A stretch of 64,000 nt of DNA from Silicimonas sp. (GTDB lineage Bacteria > Pseudomonadota > Alphaproteobacteria > Rhodobacterales > Rhodobacteraceae): contig JAJEGW010000192.1 in NCBI GenBank assembly GCA_022819605.1, positions 62,001 to 126,000 on the forward strand, in the 5' to 3' direction. The position numbers and the translations under genes were made by a program. The first letter of the stretch is position 1; every line of letters starts with the position of its first letter. Positions 38,130-46,538 of this stretch are shown piece by piece. Under the pieces are notes generated by a model, which was not told the DNA's origin, made no database searches, and saw only the letters and a program-made list of their open reading frames with translations.

Positions 38130-38296
38130 ACGGTGCGGGAGTCCCTGCCGGCGCGACGGCGCAATTGAGGTGTCCGCGGCATCGAATGTGAAACTGCGCG
38201 TGGCAACAGGCCCTGCGCTTGGCGCGCGCCTCGCTAAACGCTTGCCGCCGCAATTGGCCAAGTCTAGTGTCCAAGCGCCAGGAACTCAGGTGTTTC

Positions 38297-38977
38297 ATGT
38301 TGATTGGCATCCTGCAATGCGGCCACTTTCCGACCGCAGACGGCTACGCGGACCGCACCTACACGGACCTTTATTCAAGCGTCCTCGCCGGTCATGGACT
38401 GACGTTTCGGACCTGGAGCGTGGTCGACATGGAATTCCCGGATTCCGTCAGTGATGCCGAAGGCTGGCTGCTGACAGGCTCCATTCACGGGGCCTATGAT
38501 GACCAGCCTTTCATCCCGCCCTTGGAAGACTTCATCCGCAATGCCCGCACGGACGGTGTCCCTACGGTGGGGATTTGTTTCGGACACCAGATCATCGCGC
38601 AGGCGCTCGGAGGACGGGTCGAAAAGTTCTCCGGCGGGTGGTCGATCGGCCGCGTCGAATACGATTTCGAAGGCGAGACCATTGCCCTGAACGCATGGCA
38701 TCAGGACCAAGTGGTCAGGAAGCCAGACGTTGCCCGCACCGTAGCCACGGCGGATGACTGCGAATATGCTGGCTTGGCATACGGAAACTGGGCCCTGACC
38801 GTTCAACCCCACCCGGAATTCGACGACGATGCGGTTCGCATGCTCTTGGGCCATCGTGCGCCGGGCGTGGTTCCGGAAGACCGCATGGAACAGGCGTGCA
38901 AAGGGCTTGACCTTCCGGTGTCGTCGGCAATGTTCGGGGCTAGGATGGCGCAGTTTCTGAAGGACGCCCGCAGTTGA
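38297..38977 (+). CDS. Class I glutamine amidotransferase-like protein
   Basis: A 226-residue single-domain glutamine amidotransferase. The nucleophile elbow is VGICFGHQIIAQALGG, the catalytic His region is LTVQPHPEFDD, and a conserved AWHQDQV block is present. Stand-alone proteins of this group hydrolyse gamma-glutamyl amides such as gamma-glutamyl-polyamines or pass ammonia to a partner; no synthase partner is next to it, so the substrate is unknown. The ATG at 38297 is chosen because MLIGILQCGHFP is the family start. It converges with the TPP enzyme gene at 39021. Confidence 0.85.
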   Translation: MLIGILQCGHFPTADGYADRTYTDLYSSVLAGHGLTFRTWSVVDMEFPDSVSDAEGWLLTGSIHGAYDDQPFIPPLEDFIRNARTDGVPTVGICFGHQIIAQALGGRVEKFSGGWSIGRVEYDFEGETIALNAWHQDQVVRKPDVARTVATADDCEYAGLAYGNWALTVQPHPEFDDDAVRMLLGHRAPGVVPEDRMEQACKGLDLPVSSAMFGARMAQFLKDARS

Positions 38978-39020
38978 CCGGCCCAGCGTCCCTTTGCAAT
39001 GCGCGCGCGTGTCCCCGCGT

Positions 39021-40733
39021 TCACTTAAAGGACTGAAGGCTGACTCGTTCCGGTACGGCATCGTCCAGAATGCGCACGTCGATCACTGACGTTTTGTCGC
39101 CGCGCATCGCGTCGGCAAGAGCTTGGTCCAATGCACCGCTGTTCTCGACCCGTATGCCAGTGCAGCCGAACGCGCGCGCAATTTCGGCATAGTCCAGCTC
39201 GGTGAACTCGGTGGAAATGTAGCGGCTGTCGAAGAAGAGCCTCTGGTTGTCCTTGATGAAATGCATGTTCGAATTGTTCATGACGACGACGGTCAGGTTG
39301 GCGCCGCTGCGCACGGCTGTCTCCAGCTCCTGGACGACCATGGCGAATCCGCCGTCTCCGGTCAGGCAGACGACTTTCTGGTCCGGCGTCGCCAATGCGC
39401 GCGAGATGGCGGCAGGCAACCCATAGCCCATCACGCCGAAGCCGCGCGGCCCCAGGTAGTTTCTCCCCGGACTCTGCACCTCGAAATACTGGCCGCCCCA
39501 GATCTGGTTGAACCCGGAATCACAGACAAGAACGTCGTCGTCCTGCATGGCATCCCGCATCGCGCGGATCACCTGAATCGGGTGAACCGGCCTGGCGTCG
39601 CGATCCTGGGCAAGCGGTGACTCGATGCCCTTCTCCTTTCGCCAATTCGCGGCAACGGCGGAAACGGCGTCGCGCTGTGTCGTCTTGGGCGTGACACGAA
39701 GGTCGGATCTGAGAAGGCCGAGCATCTCCTGCAAGACGGCCTTGATGTCGCCTGTCAGTGCCAGCTCAACCGCGTAGTTGCGGCCGATCTGGGTTGGCTC
39801 GATGTCGATCTGAACAAGTCGCGTCTTCCTGTCAGGAATGCGCCAGGCTGCCGTGCCGACATTGTTGAAGCGAGTCCCCAGAGCCAGCCCAAAGTCCGCT
39901 TGAAGGACGTATTCGTTTGACGCCGGCCTCCCGAGGAGGCCGTAGGGTCCGAGGCTGAGGGGATGGTTTTCGGGCAGCGTGCCCTTGCCCATGTAGGACG
40001 TCGCCACCGGCATGTCGAGCAGTTCGGCGAGCTCCCTGACTTCATCCATCGCGCCCGAGGCCATCACGCCGCCGCCGCCTAGGATGATCGGTCGCCTGGC
40101 GGACAGAATTGCGTCGACAGCGGCGGAAATCTCGTGCTGGGGCGGCGTCGGTCGATACGCCGGCCACCTGGCGTAGCGCGTGTCGACTTCGAGTTCTTCT
40201 TCGGCGAATTCGTGAGTCGCCCGCAGCGTCGTAATCGGGAAGCTCAGAAGCACGGGGCCGGGTCGTCCGGTGGTTGCGATCTGGAAGGCCCGCTTCACGA
40301 ATTCCGGAATTCGCTCGACATGATCCACCGAGAAGACACTCTTGGTGATCGCGCGAAAGAGCGTTGTCTGGTCGATCTCCTGAAACGATTCGCGACCCCG
40401 CCAGTCCGCTCGAACGTCAGAGACGATGGCCACGACGGGAATGCCCGAGAGAAAGGATTCCGAGATGCCGCTGACCAGGTTGGTGGCACCCGGCCCGACC
40501 GTGGCGTCGCAGACACCGACCTTGCTGGTAGCACGTGCATGGGAATCGGCCATCTTTGCAGCAGCCTGTTCGTGCCGCACCAGAACATGGCGGATGTCAT
40601 TGCGGCGGAAGATTGCATCGTGAATGTGGGTTTGCTCGCCCGGCAGACCGAACATCGTGTCAACGTTGAACCGGCGAAGCATCTCAACGATCGCCTCGCC
40701 GCCATTCATCGCCCTCGCGCCTTCGTTTGGCAT
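39021..40733 (-). CDS. Thiamine pyrophosphate enzyme, acetolactate synthase-like
   Basis: A 570-residue three-domain TPP enzyme of the acetolactate synthase/benzoylformate decarboxylase superfamily. The N-terminal Pyr domain carries the catalytic Glu in RHEQAAAKMADSHAR, the middle domain is Rossmann-like, and the PP domain carries the TPP/Mg motif LTGDGGFAMVVQELETAVRS with the Asn at NNSNMHF. No partner regulatory subunit (IlvH) is nearby, which argues against the housekeeping synthase. It ends the leftward arm of the tct island (tctC-tctB-tctA, sulfatase, broken SDR, this gene). Carboligation, 2-oxoacid decarboxylation and oxalyl-type chemistry are all possible. Confidence 0.85.
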   Translation of the reverse strand: MPNEGARAMNGGEAIVEMLRRFNVDTMFGLPGEQTHIHDAIFRRNDIRHVLVRHEQAAAKMADSHARATSKVGVCDATVGPGATNLVSGISESFLSGIPVVAIVSDVRADWRGRESFQEIDQTTLFRAITKSVFSVDHVERIPEFVKRAFQIATTGRPGPVLLSFPITTLRATHEFAEEELEVDTRYARWPAYRPTPPQHEISAAVDAILSARRPIILGGGGVMASGAMDEVRELAELLDMPVATSYMGKGTLPENHPLSLGPYGLLGRPASNEYVLQADFGLALGTRFNNVGTAAWRIPDRKTRLVQIDIEPTQIGRNYAVELALTGDIKAVLQEMLGLLRSDLRVTPKTTQRDAVSAVAANWRKEKGIESPLAQDRDARPVHPIQVIRAMRDAMQDDDVLVCDSGFNQIWGGQYFEVQSPGRNYLGPRGFGVMGYGLPAAISRALATPDQKVVCLTGDGGFAMVVQELETAVRSGANLTVVVMNNSNMHFIKDNQRLFFDSRYISTEFTELDYAEIARAFGCTGIRVENSGALDQALADAMRGDKTSVIDVRILDDAVPERVSLQSFK

Positions 40734-40778
40734 GGCCCGCTCCTTAGCGCTTGAATTGCGACGGTTCCATCGGTGCCT

Positions 40779-41117
40779 TCACGGTCCGACATAAAGGTCG
40801 CCATTGATCAGAACATCTGGCGCATCAGGTGACAGCGCAAATGGATTCAACTGCGCCGCGACGGCTTCGGTATCGGCGCGGTCATGCGCGACTTGGCTTA
40901 TGCGTTCGTGTTCGGCCGCCAGCGCCTCTCCAAGCGCGATGTTCAGGTCGACAAGCGTGACCCGCATGCCCTGGTCCAGGAACGTGTTCGCGATGCCGAG
41001 GCCGATCTCACAGCGCCCGCCGGTAATGAGGACGTGATCTCTCCGGAATTCCAACGGATGCTCCCTGTCAACTCGGTCCGGCCCGTGCGGGCCACGTTGC
41101 CGATGAACGTCTCGCAT
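40779..41117 (-). pseudogene. Truncated and decayed short-chain dehydrogenase/reductase
   Basis: The frame encodes only about 112 residues. From about residue 22 it matches an SDR N terminus: DHVLITGGRCEIGLGIANTF, then VTLVDLN. The second glycine of TGxxxGxG is Glu, and the place where NNAG should stand reads LINGDLYVGP, immediately before the stop. The Ser-Tyr-Lys catalytic half is missing, so it is unlikely to be active. It sits between the sulfatase and the TPP enzyme gene on the same strand. A full-length SDR elsewhere in the island (47467-48183) may do its former job. Confidence 0.8.
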
Positions 41118-41143
41118 TGGACCGCGACGTGGACTTGCCTTGT

Positions 41144-42637
41144 TCAGGCAACCTCGATCGCGTTCGGCAGGAGCACCCTTTCAAGATGCTCCTTCGCCTC
41201 GGCGTGGGTTATCCAGTCCGGCGGCGGGAAATCCGCCGCCATCTCCCAATCATCCCCGCTCGCTTCCATGTGGCCTGCTATCCGGGCGTCAAACTCGTCC
41301 ATCAACGATTGATGCGCCGGATCATCCACCAGGTTGTTCTGTTCATGGTAGTCTGCGCGCTCGTCAAACAGCAGCACGCGCTCGCCCTTGTGGCGCATGT
41401 AGAGCCAGTCCTTGGTGCGTATTCCGCGCTCGGCAAAGGGCGCAAACTCGTGCGGGTTGGCACCCGATTGGGTAAAGACCTGGTACCAGATCGCATCGCG
41501 CGCCTCGGTTGCTTCGCCATCAAGAACGGGAAGGTAGCTTTGGCCATCGATGTCCTCGGGCAAGTCCGCCCCAACGATGTCGAGGATCGTCGGCATCATG
41601 TCAGGGCCGACATCGACCAGCGCCTCGGTCTTCTGCGGCTTAAACCGTGCGACGCAACGGACGATCAACGGCACGTGCATGGCAGCCCGGTAAGCCGAGT
41701 TCTTGATCCCGCAGTAGTGACCGTGCTGACCGCACATGTCGCCGTGATCGCTGAAGAACAGCACGACCGTGTCATCCGCGACATCCTGGCGATCAAGTTC
41801 GTTCAGGATTCGTCCGACGTTCCAGTCTATGTTGTGGATCATGCCATAGTACTCGGCGATGAACTGGCGAATTTCGGCCTCCGTTTCCGGCTCTCCAACG
41901 GGTTTGGTGTCGTAGGCCGCGTGGCTCGCGTGTCCCGAGCGCGGATCTCCGTTGCACCAGACCTCGTTTCGAATTCTCTGAAACTTGCGCTGCAGTTCCA
42001 TGTCGGGAACACCCGCCGGCAGTGGCACATCGTCGGGGCTGTAGACCTTGCGCAGGTAGTCCGGCATGTCCATCGGGAAGTGCGGGGGACCGTAGCTCAC
42101 GTACCCGATCCAGGGCTTGCCGTCCTTGGCGGTCGTCGCATCGGCAATGAATTCGATCAGCTGATCGGTCTGGTAGTCCGGCTCATAGCGCTTGGAATGA
42201 TAGGCCTGGCCATCGTCATCATAGTAGATCGACGACATGTACTCGTGTCCGCGATTGAAGCCAATGAAGTGATCCCAGCCAAATCGGCGATCGGGCGGCA
42301 CGAAGCCGGGCTTGGGCCCGCCTTCGAGATGCCACTTTCCGATGTACCCGGTCCGATAGCCGGCATCCTTCATGAGTTCGGCAAGGAAGACCTGATCGCC
42401 ACGCAGCGGAAAGTGGTTTTGAACCATCCCGTGCCCCTGGGCGTATTTTCCCGTCATTACGGAGGCACGGAACGGACAGCAGAGCGGGTACGACGCATAG
42501 GCCTCGGTGAACTGAACCCCTTCGCTTGCCAGCCTGTCGATATGCGGCGTCTTTATGGTCGAATTGCCTGCGCACCCCATCGCGTCGTACCGCATCTGGT
42601 CGGCATAGATCAGGAGGATGTTTGGTTTCCTTCTCAT
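41144..42637 (-). CDS. Sulfatase (type I, formylglycine-dependent), cytoplasmic
   Basis: A 497-residue alkaline-phosphatase-superfamily sulfatase. It begins PNILLIYADQMRYDAMGCAG (first metal site). The formylglycine signature C-x-P-x-R is present as C53-C-P-F-R57 in LCCPFRASVMTGKYAQGH. YIGKWHLEG supplies conserved Lys and His, and FFSDHGDMCGQHG the second metal pair. There is no signal peptide, so it acts in the cytoplasm on an imported sulfate ester, or its close cousins cleave phosphonate esters. The ATG overlaps the tctA stop (ATGA), tying its translation to the transporter. An activating enzyme is not encoded here. Confidence 0.88.
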   Translation of the reverse strand: MRRKPNILLIYADQMRYDAMGCAGNSTIKTPHIDRLASEGVQFTEAYASYPLCCPFRASVMTGKYAQGHGMVQNHFPLRGDQVFLAELMKDAGYRTGYIGKWHLEGGPKPGFVPPDRRFGWDHFIGFNRGHEYMSSIYYDDDGQAYHSKRYEPDYQTDQLIEFIADATTAKDGKPWIGYVSYGPPHFPMDMPDYLRKVYSPDDVPLPAGVPDMELQRKFQRIRNEVWCNGDPRSGHASHAAYDTKPVGEPETEAEIRQFIAEYYGMIHNIDWNVGRILNELDRQDVADDTVVLFFSDHGDMCGQHGHYCGIKNSAYRAAMHVPLIVRCVARFKPQKTEALVDVGPDMMPTILDIVGADLPEDIDGQSYLPVLDGEATEARDAIWYQVFTQSGANPHEFAPFAERGIRTKDWLYMRHKGERVLLFDERADYHEQNNLVDDPAHQSLMDEFDARIAGHMEASGDDWEMAADFPPPDWITHAEAKEHLERVLLPNAIEVA

Positions 42638-44142
42638 GGGTCCTCGACCTTCCCAGCCATGCGGCTTCTCACCCAGGTTGAGATCGGTCCCCAAAGGATT
42701 GTCAGTGCCAGGGCGGCATAGATTCCGAGACCGATGGGGGTGTTGAAGAATTCCGCAGTGCTGCCATCCGCGATCGTGATGGACTGGCGCAGGGAGTTTT
42801 CCAGGATCGGGCCAAGCACGAAGCCGATGGAAAGCGGGGCAATGGAATAGCCCAGTTTCCTGACGACGTAGCCCAGCACTCCGGCGGCCAACAGGACACC
42901 GACGTTGAAGAGACTGTTCGAGACCGCGTAGATGCCGGTGAAGCTCAGCAGGAGCACGGTCGGCACGATCACTGTCATCGGAACCTTGATGAGCATCGCG
43001 GCGAAGCGGATCGCGAACAGGCCGATGAACAGCAACAGGATGTTGATGAGGAAGAGACCGAGGAACAGGGAGTACATGATGTCGGGGCGTTCGTCAAAGA
43101 GCGTCGGTCCCGGTGCCAGGCCCTGAATCAGGAACGCGCCCAGCAGGACGGCTGCGGCCGGGCTGCCCGGAACGCCAAGTGTCAGTGTCGGAACCAGCGC
43201 ACCGCCGACGGTCGCGTTGTTCGCCGTTTCGGGAGCAACGATGCCCTCGGGAATGCCTGTACCGAACTTTTCCGGCTCCTTGGAGCGACGCTTCTCTTCC
43301 GAATAGGCAAAGAACGCACCGACCGCGGCGCCCTCTCCGGGGATGATTCCGATAATCGTGCCCAGGAGCGAAGATCGCGCCAGATTGCCCTTGAGCTTGG
43401 ACAAGGTCTTCATGCCCGGGATCTTCACGGTCAGGCTGGTCTTGTCGAATTCAATGCGTTTCAGCGCTTTTTCCGCCCCGATCAATACCTCGGACACCGC
43501 GAAAATTCCGACGAGAAACGGAACCAGCGGTATGCCTTCATACAAGTGATAGGTTCCGAACGTGTAGCGTTCCGCGCCATTCAACTCATCCAGTCCCCAG
43601 GTCGTCAGAAAGATGCCCAGACCGCCGACAAGCAATCCCTTGAAGAGGTTCGCGCCCGCAACGCGGACAACGACGACCAGTCCGAAAACGGAGATGGCCA
43701 GAAATTCCCGTGGCCCGAACTTGATCGCGACTTGAGCAAGCACGGGCGCGATGAAGGTCAGACAGACAACGCTTACAAGCCCGCCGATGATGCTGCCTGT
43801 CAGCGAAAGTCCCAACGCTTCGCCGCCTCGCCCCTGCTTGTACATCGCGTGCCCGTCCATGACGGTCGCGATCGCGGCCCCGGTTCCCGGAATGCCGACA
43901 GCAATCGCCGATATTGACCCTCCGTAAATCGCGGCATTGTAGATCGCGAGAAGCAGGATCAGCGACGGAACCGCTTCCATGTAGAACGTGAAAGGCAATG
44001 CCAGCGCGATCGCGATCGGCGGCCCGAGACCGGGAAGAATTCCGATGACCAGTCCTAGGAGTATTCCGACCACCAGCAGGATCATGGTGAACGGATCAAA
44101 CAGGTTCGCAAACGCGACCCCTACTGCAGCAACGTCAAACAC
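42634..44142 (-). CDS. tctA: Tripartite tricarboxylate transporter, large membrane subunit TctA
   Basis: The 502-residue main permease subunit of a TTT transporter, an ion-driven secondary importer that takes its substrate from a periplasmic Bug-type protein. The family signature GILPGLGPPIAIALALPF is near the N terminus and repeats in a second half (IIPGEGAAVGAFFAY), with about 12 hydrophobic segments. The start is a GTG at 44142 that shares one base with the tctB stop; a longer frame would overlap tctB heavily. It stands between tctB and the coupled sulfatase gene. Known TTT ligands include citrate, tartrate, terephthalate and other organic acids. Confidence 0.93.
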   Translation of the reverse strand: MFDVAAVGVAFANLFDPFTMILLVVGILLGLVIGILPGLGPPIAIALALPFTFYMEAVPSLILLLAIYNAAIYGGSISAIAVGIPGTGAAIATVMDGHAMYKQGRGGEALGLSLTGSIIGGLVSVVCLTFIAPVLAQVAIKFGPREFLAISVFGLVVVVRVAGANLFKGLLVGGLGIFLTTWGLDELNGAERYTFGTYHLYEGIPLVPFLVGIFAVSEVLIGAEKALKRIEFDKTSLTVKIPGMKTLSKLKGNLARSSLLGTIIGIIPGEGAAVGAFFAYSEEKRRSKEPEKFGTGIPEGIVAPETANNATVGGALVPTLTLGVPGSPAAAVLLGAFLIQGLAPGPTLFDERPDIMYSLFLGLFLINILLLFIGLFAIRFAAMLIKVPMTVIVPTVLLLSFTGIYAVSNSLFNVGVLLAAGVLGYVVRKLGYSIAPLSIGFVLGPILENSLRQSITIADGSTAEFFNTPIGLGIYAALALTILWGPISTWVRSRMAGKVEDP

Positions 44143-44597
44143 TAGAGCTGCGTCCCGAGCAACTGGGTGAAGACCAGATAGACGCCGACCGCCAGCACCA
44201 GGACGACGCCGTAGATGACCGGGTTGCGCACGCCCATCGCCAAGCAAAGGAGCGGCCCGGATATCAGCGCCATCACGACGTAGCCGAAGTTGAGCCAGAC
44301 AACGTAACCGACCACTGCCGCAGCCAGCGCAAGCAGACCGCGTCTGGCCTCGGCGGATGAAGCGAACACGGTTTGACCTTCATCTCCTGCCTCGCCCCTC
44401 GAGGCGTAGACATAGAGTACAACTGCTGCGCAAAGTGCCGTGAATCCCAGCAGGAGTTGCGGGAAGAACCTCGATGGAAGTCCGGAACTGGCCAGCAGTC
44501 CGGCGGCCTCGAACCCCTGCGCGACCACTGCAAAATAGGCGCAGGCAACGATGACCAGGATTGCAAAGACAATGTTCGCCAATCTCTGGGTCAGCAT
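44142..44597 (-). CDS. tctB: Tripartite tricarboxylate transporter, small membrane subunit TctB
   Basis: A 151-residue membrane protein with four hydrophobic segments, the usual TctB layout: an N-terminal helix (ANIVFAILVIVACAYFAVVA), two central helices, and a C-terminal one ending in YLVFTQLLGTQL. The ATG at 44597 follows GGGAGA. It sits 79 bp after tctC and overlaps tctA by one base. TctB is required for transport together with TctA but has no known catalytic motif. Confidence 0.9.
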   Translation of the reverse strand: MLTQRLANIVFAILVIVACAYFAVVAQGFEAAGLLASSGLPSRFFPQLLLGFTALCAAVVLYVYASRGEAGDEGQTVFASSAEARRGLLALAAAVVGYVVWLNFGYVVMALISGPLLCLAMGVRNPVIYGVVLVLAVGVYLVFTQLLGTQL

Positions 44598-44676
44598 TGG
44601 CCTGTCTCCCGTGCGTGCGGAAAATGGAACGGGCGCCGCAAAATGGCAGCGCCCGCACCTGTTCGGCAAATGCACA

Positions 44677-45642
44677 TCACTTGTGCAGCAGTCCTAGCCC
44701 GTCAAGGATCGGCGAATACAGGTCGATGCCGGACTGCAGCAGCATCCCGACATCCTCGGTGCCATGCACGAACTGCCAGTCGATGCCCGGAGGCAGCTTG
44801 GAGATGAACTCGTCCGTGCCCAGCACTGCAGTTGCGGCAATCAGCTTGTCGACGATCTCCTGGGGCGTCCCGGCCTTTACGGCCCAGCCACCGTGTACCC
44901 AAACGCCGGCTTCCTTGCCCGGGAATGCTTCGCCAATTGTGCGGACGCCAGGCAGATGCTGTTCAAAGTACGGCTGGCGGTTGTTGTCCAGGATGATCAG
45001 TGGACGAATCTCGTTCTTGAACGCGTTGATCGTCGCGATCTGTCCGACCCCAACGTCAACTTGGCCGCCAATCAGGCCGGTCATGGTTGCCGGAACGGTC
45101 TTCAGAGCGATGGTCTTGAATTCCAGACCGAACTCGGACGCCAGCTGAACCGCGCTCAGGTTTGGCGGCGCGCCGAGGTTGTTGACTCCAATGCTGAGCT
45201 TTTCGCTCCTTGCGGCTTCAAGAAAGTCCTCGAACGTCTGGAGCGGACTGTCAGCCCGCACATAGAGCGCATTGGATGCAGCTTGGCCCGCATAGAACGC
45301 AATGAAGTCCTCCATCGGGCTGTAAGGCACTTCTCGCGTCAGCGGAACAACCATGAAACTCGGAGGCGACCACTGAAAGATGGTGTAGCCGTCTGCGTCC
45401 TCTTCAAGCACGCTCATGGTCGCAGGAATGTGCGCGCCGCCTGGCTTGTTCACGACGTTGATCGGCACGCCCAGTTCCGCGCTGACGGCCTCGGCCGTCA
45501 CGCGCGCGCCGATGTCTGCGTTGCCTCCCGCAGCGAACGACACGACCAGCGTAATCGGCTTTTCCGGGTATTCGGCCAGCGCGACGCCGGTGCTGAGGCC
45601 CAGCGCAACCGCGGCGGCTGCGGCCATTTTGATAAGGTTCAT
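44677..45642 (-). CDS. tctC: Tripartite tricarboxylate transporter substrate-binding protein (Bug family)
   Basis: A 321-residue periplasmic binding protein. A signal peptide (MNLIKMAAAAAVALGLSTGVALA) is followed by the Bug-family start EYPEKPITLVVSFAAGGNADIGARV, where AAGG contacts the ligand carboxylate through main-chain amides. The ATG at 45642 follows GGGAGAG. It is the first gene of the leftward arm, and the GntR gene lies just upstream on the same strand. Bug proteins bind small mono- and dicarboxylates; the exact ligand cannot be inferred here. Confidence 0.93.
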   Translation of the reverse strand: MNLIKMAAAAAVALGLSTGVALAEYPEKPITLVVSFAAGGNADIGARVTAEAVSAELGVPINVVNKPGGAHIPATMSVLEEDADGYTIFQWSPPSFMVVPLTREVPYSPMEDFIAFYAGQAASNALYVRADSPLQTFEDFLEAARSEKLSIGVNNLGAPPNLSAVQLASEFGLEFKTIALKTVPATMTGLIGGQVDVGVGQIATINAFKNEIRPLIILDNNRQPYFEQHLPGVRTIGEAFPGKEAGVWVHGGWAVKAGTPQEIVDKLIAATAVLGTDEFISKLPPGIDWQFVHGTEDVGMLLQSGIDLYSPILDGLGLLHK

Positions 45643-45682
45643 GTTGAAGCTCTCCCTTGCTTTCCTCTTTTGACTCATTGGT

Positions 45683-45723
45683 CGAGACGTACGTACCTTT
45701 GTTGTGCATACGCGAAATGTCAA
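45683..45723. promoter_or_regulatory. Candidate promoter/operator for tctC
   Basis: On the minus strand a perfect TTGACA (45718-45723) lies 76 bases before the tctC start. A perfect self-complementary ACGTACGT (45687-45694) overlaps the place where a -10 box would be expected, though no good TATAAT match is present. Its extension reads GGTAC on the minus strand, a half-site also seen between the GntR gene and the rightward arm. The reading as a GntR-controlled promoter is inference. Confidence 0.3.
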
Positions 45724-45744
45724 GCCAGAAGTCCGCCCGTGCGC

Positions 45745-46473
45745 TCATGCGGATCCGGCGGGGTTGTCAGTCGTGAACTCGATCTCCAGTTCAAGCAGGT
45801 CACAGGGATAGAACAGCTTCGCCGAGTAGATCAGTGCCCCGTGCTCGTCGAAGAATTCCCTGAACACCTTGAAGACAGCCGAATTCACCTTGATCCCGAG
45901 TGCCTTCGCGAGCCCGAAATCGGCGTAGGAGACCGTGATTCTCTGACGCGCCTTCGCGATGTCCACGCCAAGGTCGCGCAGGACCGCGACGACGATCTCC
46001 TGCATGAATCGATCTGGTGCGCGTTCATAGACTTGGTCATCAAGCTGGATGTCGACCTGGCAAAATGGCTTGCCGCCCCGCGCATGAATGCGGCGCATGC
46101 AACGAAAATACCTTCCGTCATTGAACTTCTCTATGGTTGCGTCGCCCTTGCGCACCGAGACTTCGAGCTGGTCCACCATTGCATGGATCTCTGAAATCTC
46201 TGCGCGCACCTGGAGCGAGACTCGATCGGGAATCTGGACCTTGCGCACAAAGGTTCCTCGCCCGGAGTGCTTTTCGATGAGGCCTTCATCTGCAAGCGTG
46301 TTCATCGCCTGCACCACGGTCATGCGCGCGACGCCAAGCTCCTCCGTCAGTTCTCGAAGCGCAGGAAGACGTGCGCCCGGGGGCAGATCCCCGGACATGA
46401 TCTGATGTCGCAGGACTCCGGCCACTTCCGCGTGCAACGGGACCGCCTTCCGCTTCATGGACTGAAGATTCAT
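45745..46473 (-). CDS. GntR family transcriptional regulator, HutC/UTRA subfamily
   Basis: A 242-residue regulator. The N-terminal winged helix-turn-helix reads LPALRELTEELGVARMTVVQAM and LIEKHSGRGTFVRK; the C-terminal UTRA ligand-binding domain includes KPFCQVDIQLDDQVYE and SAVFKVFREFFDEHGALIYSAKLFY. HutC-type regulators are usually repressors released by a pathway intermediate. The ATG at 46473 follows GGGAGAGG. The gene lies between the tct arm (same strand, downstream) and the rightward TPP-enzyme arm, which starts 65 bp away, so it most likely controls both. Confidence 0.92.
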   Translation of the reverse strand: MNLQSMKRKAVPLHAEVAGVLRHQIMSGDLPPGARLPALRELTEELGVARMTVVQAMNTLADEGLIEKHSGRGTFVRKVQIPDRVSLQVRAEISEIHAMVDQLEVSVRKGDATIEKFNDGRYFRCMRRIHARGGKPFCQVDIQLDDQVYERAPDRFMQEIVVAVLRDLGVDIAKARQRITVSYADFGLAKALGIKVNSAVFKVFREFFDEHGALIYSAKLFYPCDLLELEIEFTTDNPAGSA

Positions 46474-46493
46474 CTTGAAACCTCTCCCAACCA

Positions 46494-46508
46494 GCAGGTA
46501 CAAAGTTC
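46494..46508. promoter_or_regulatory. Candidate GntR operator between the regulator and the rightward arm
   Basis: An imperfect palindrome, GGTAC-AAA-GTTCC, lies in the 65-bp divergent spacer. The half-site GGTAC recurs before tctC. GntR proteins usually bind short dyads of this size. No comparative support is available, so this is a guess from position and symmetry. Confidence 0.25.
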
Positions 46509-46538
46509 CAGAACATTTTACATCGTCTTGGACATCCA

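Noticed and set aside
39021..40733. Housekeeping acetolactate synthase (ilvB)
   Set aside because: No ilvH regulatory subunit or ilvC is nearby and the gene belongs to the tct island, so an anabolic role is unlikely.
41117..42721. A 534-codon open frame on the plus strand
   Set aside because: It is antisense to the sulfatase, which has an intact active site and a coupled start. No family features were seen in the antisense translation.
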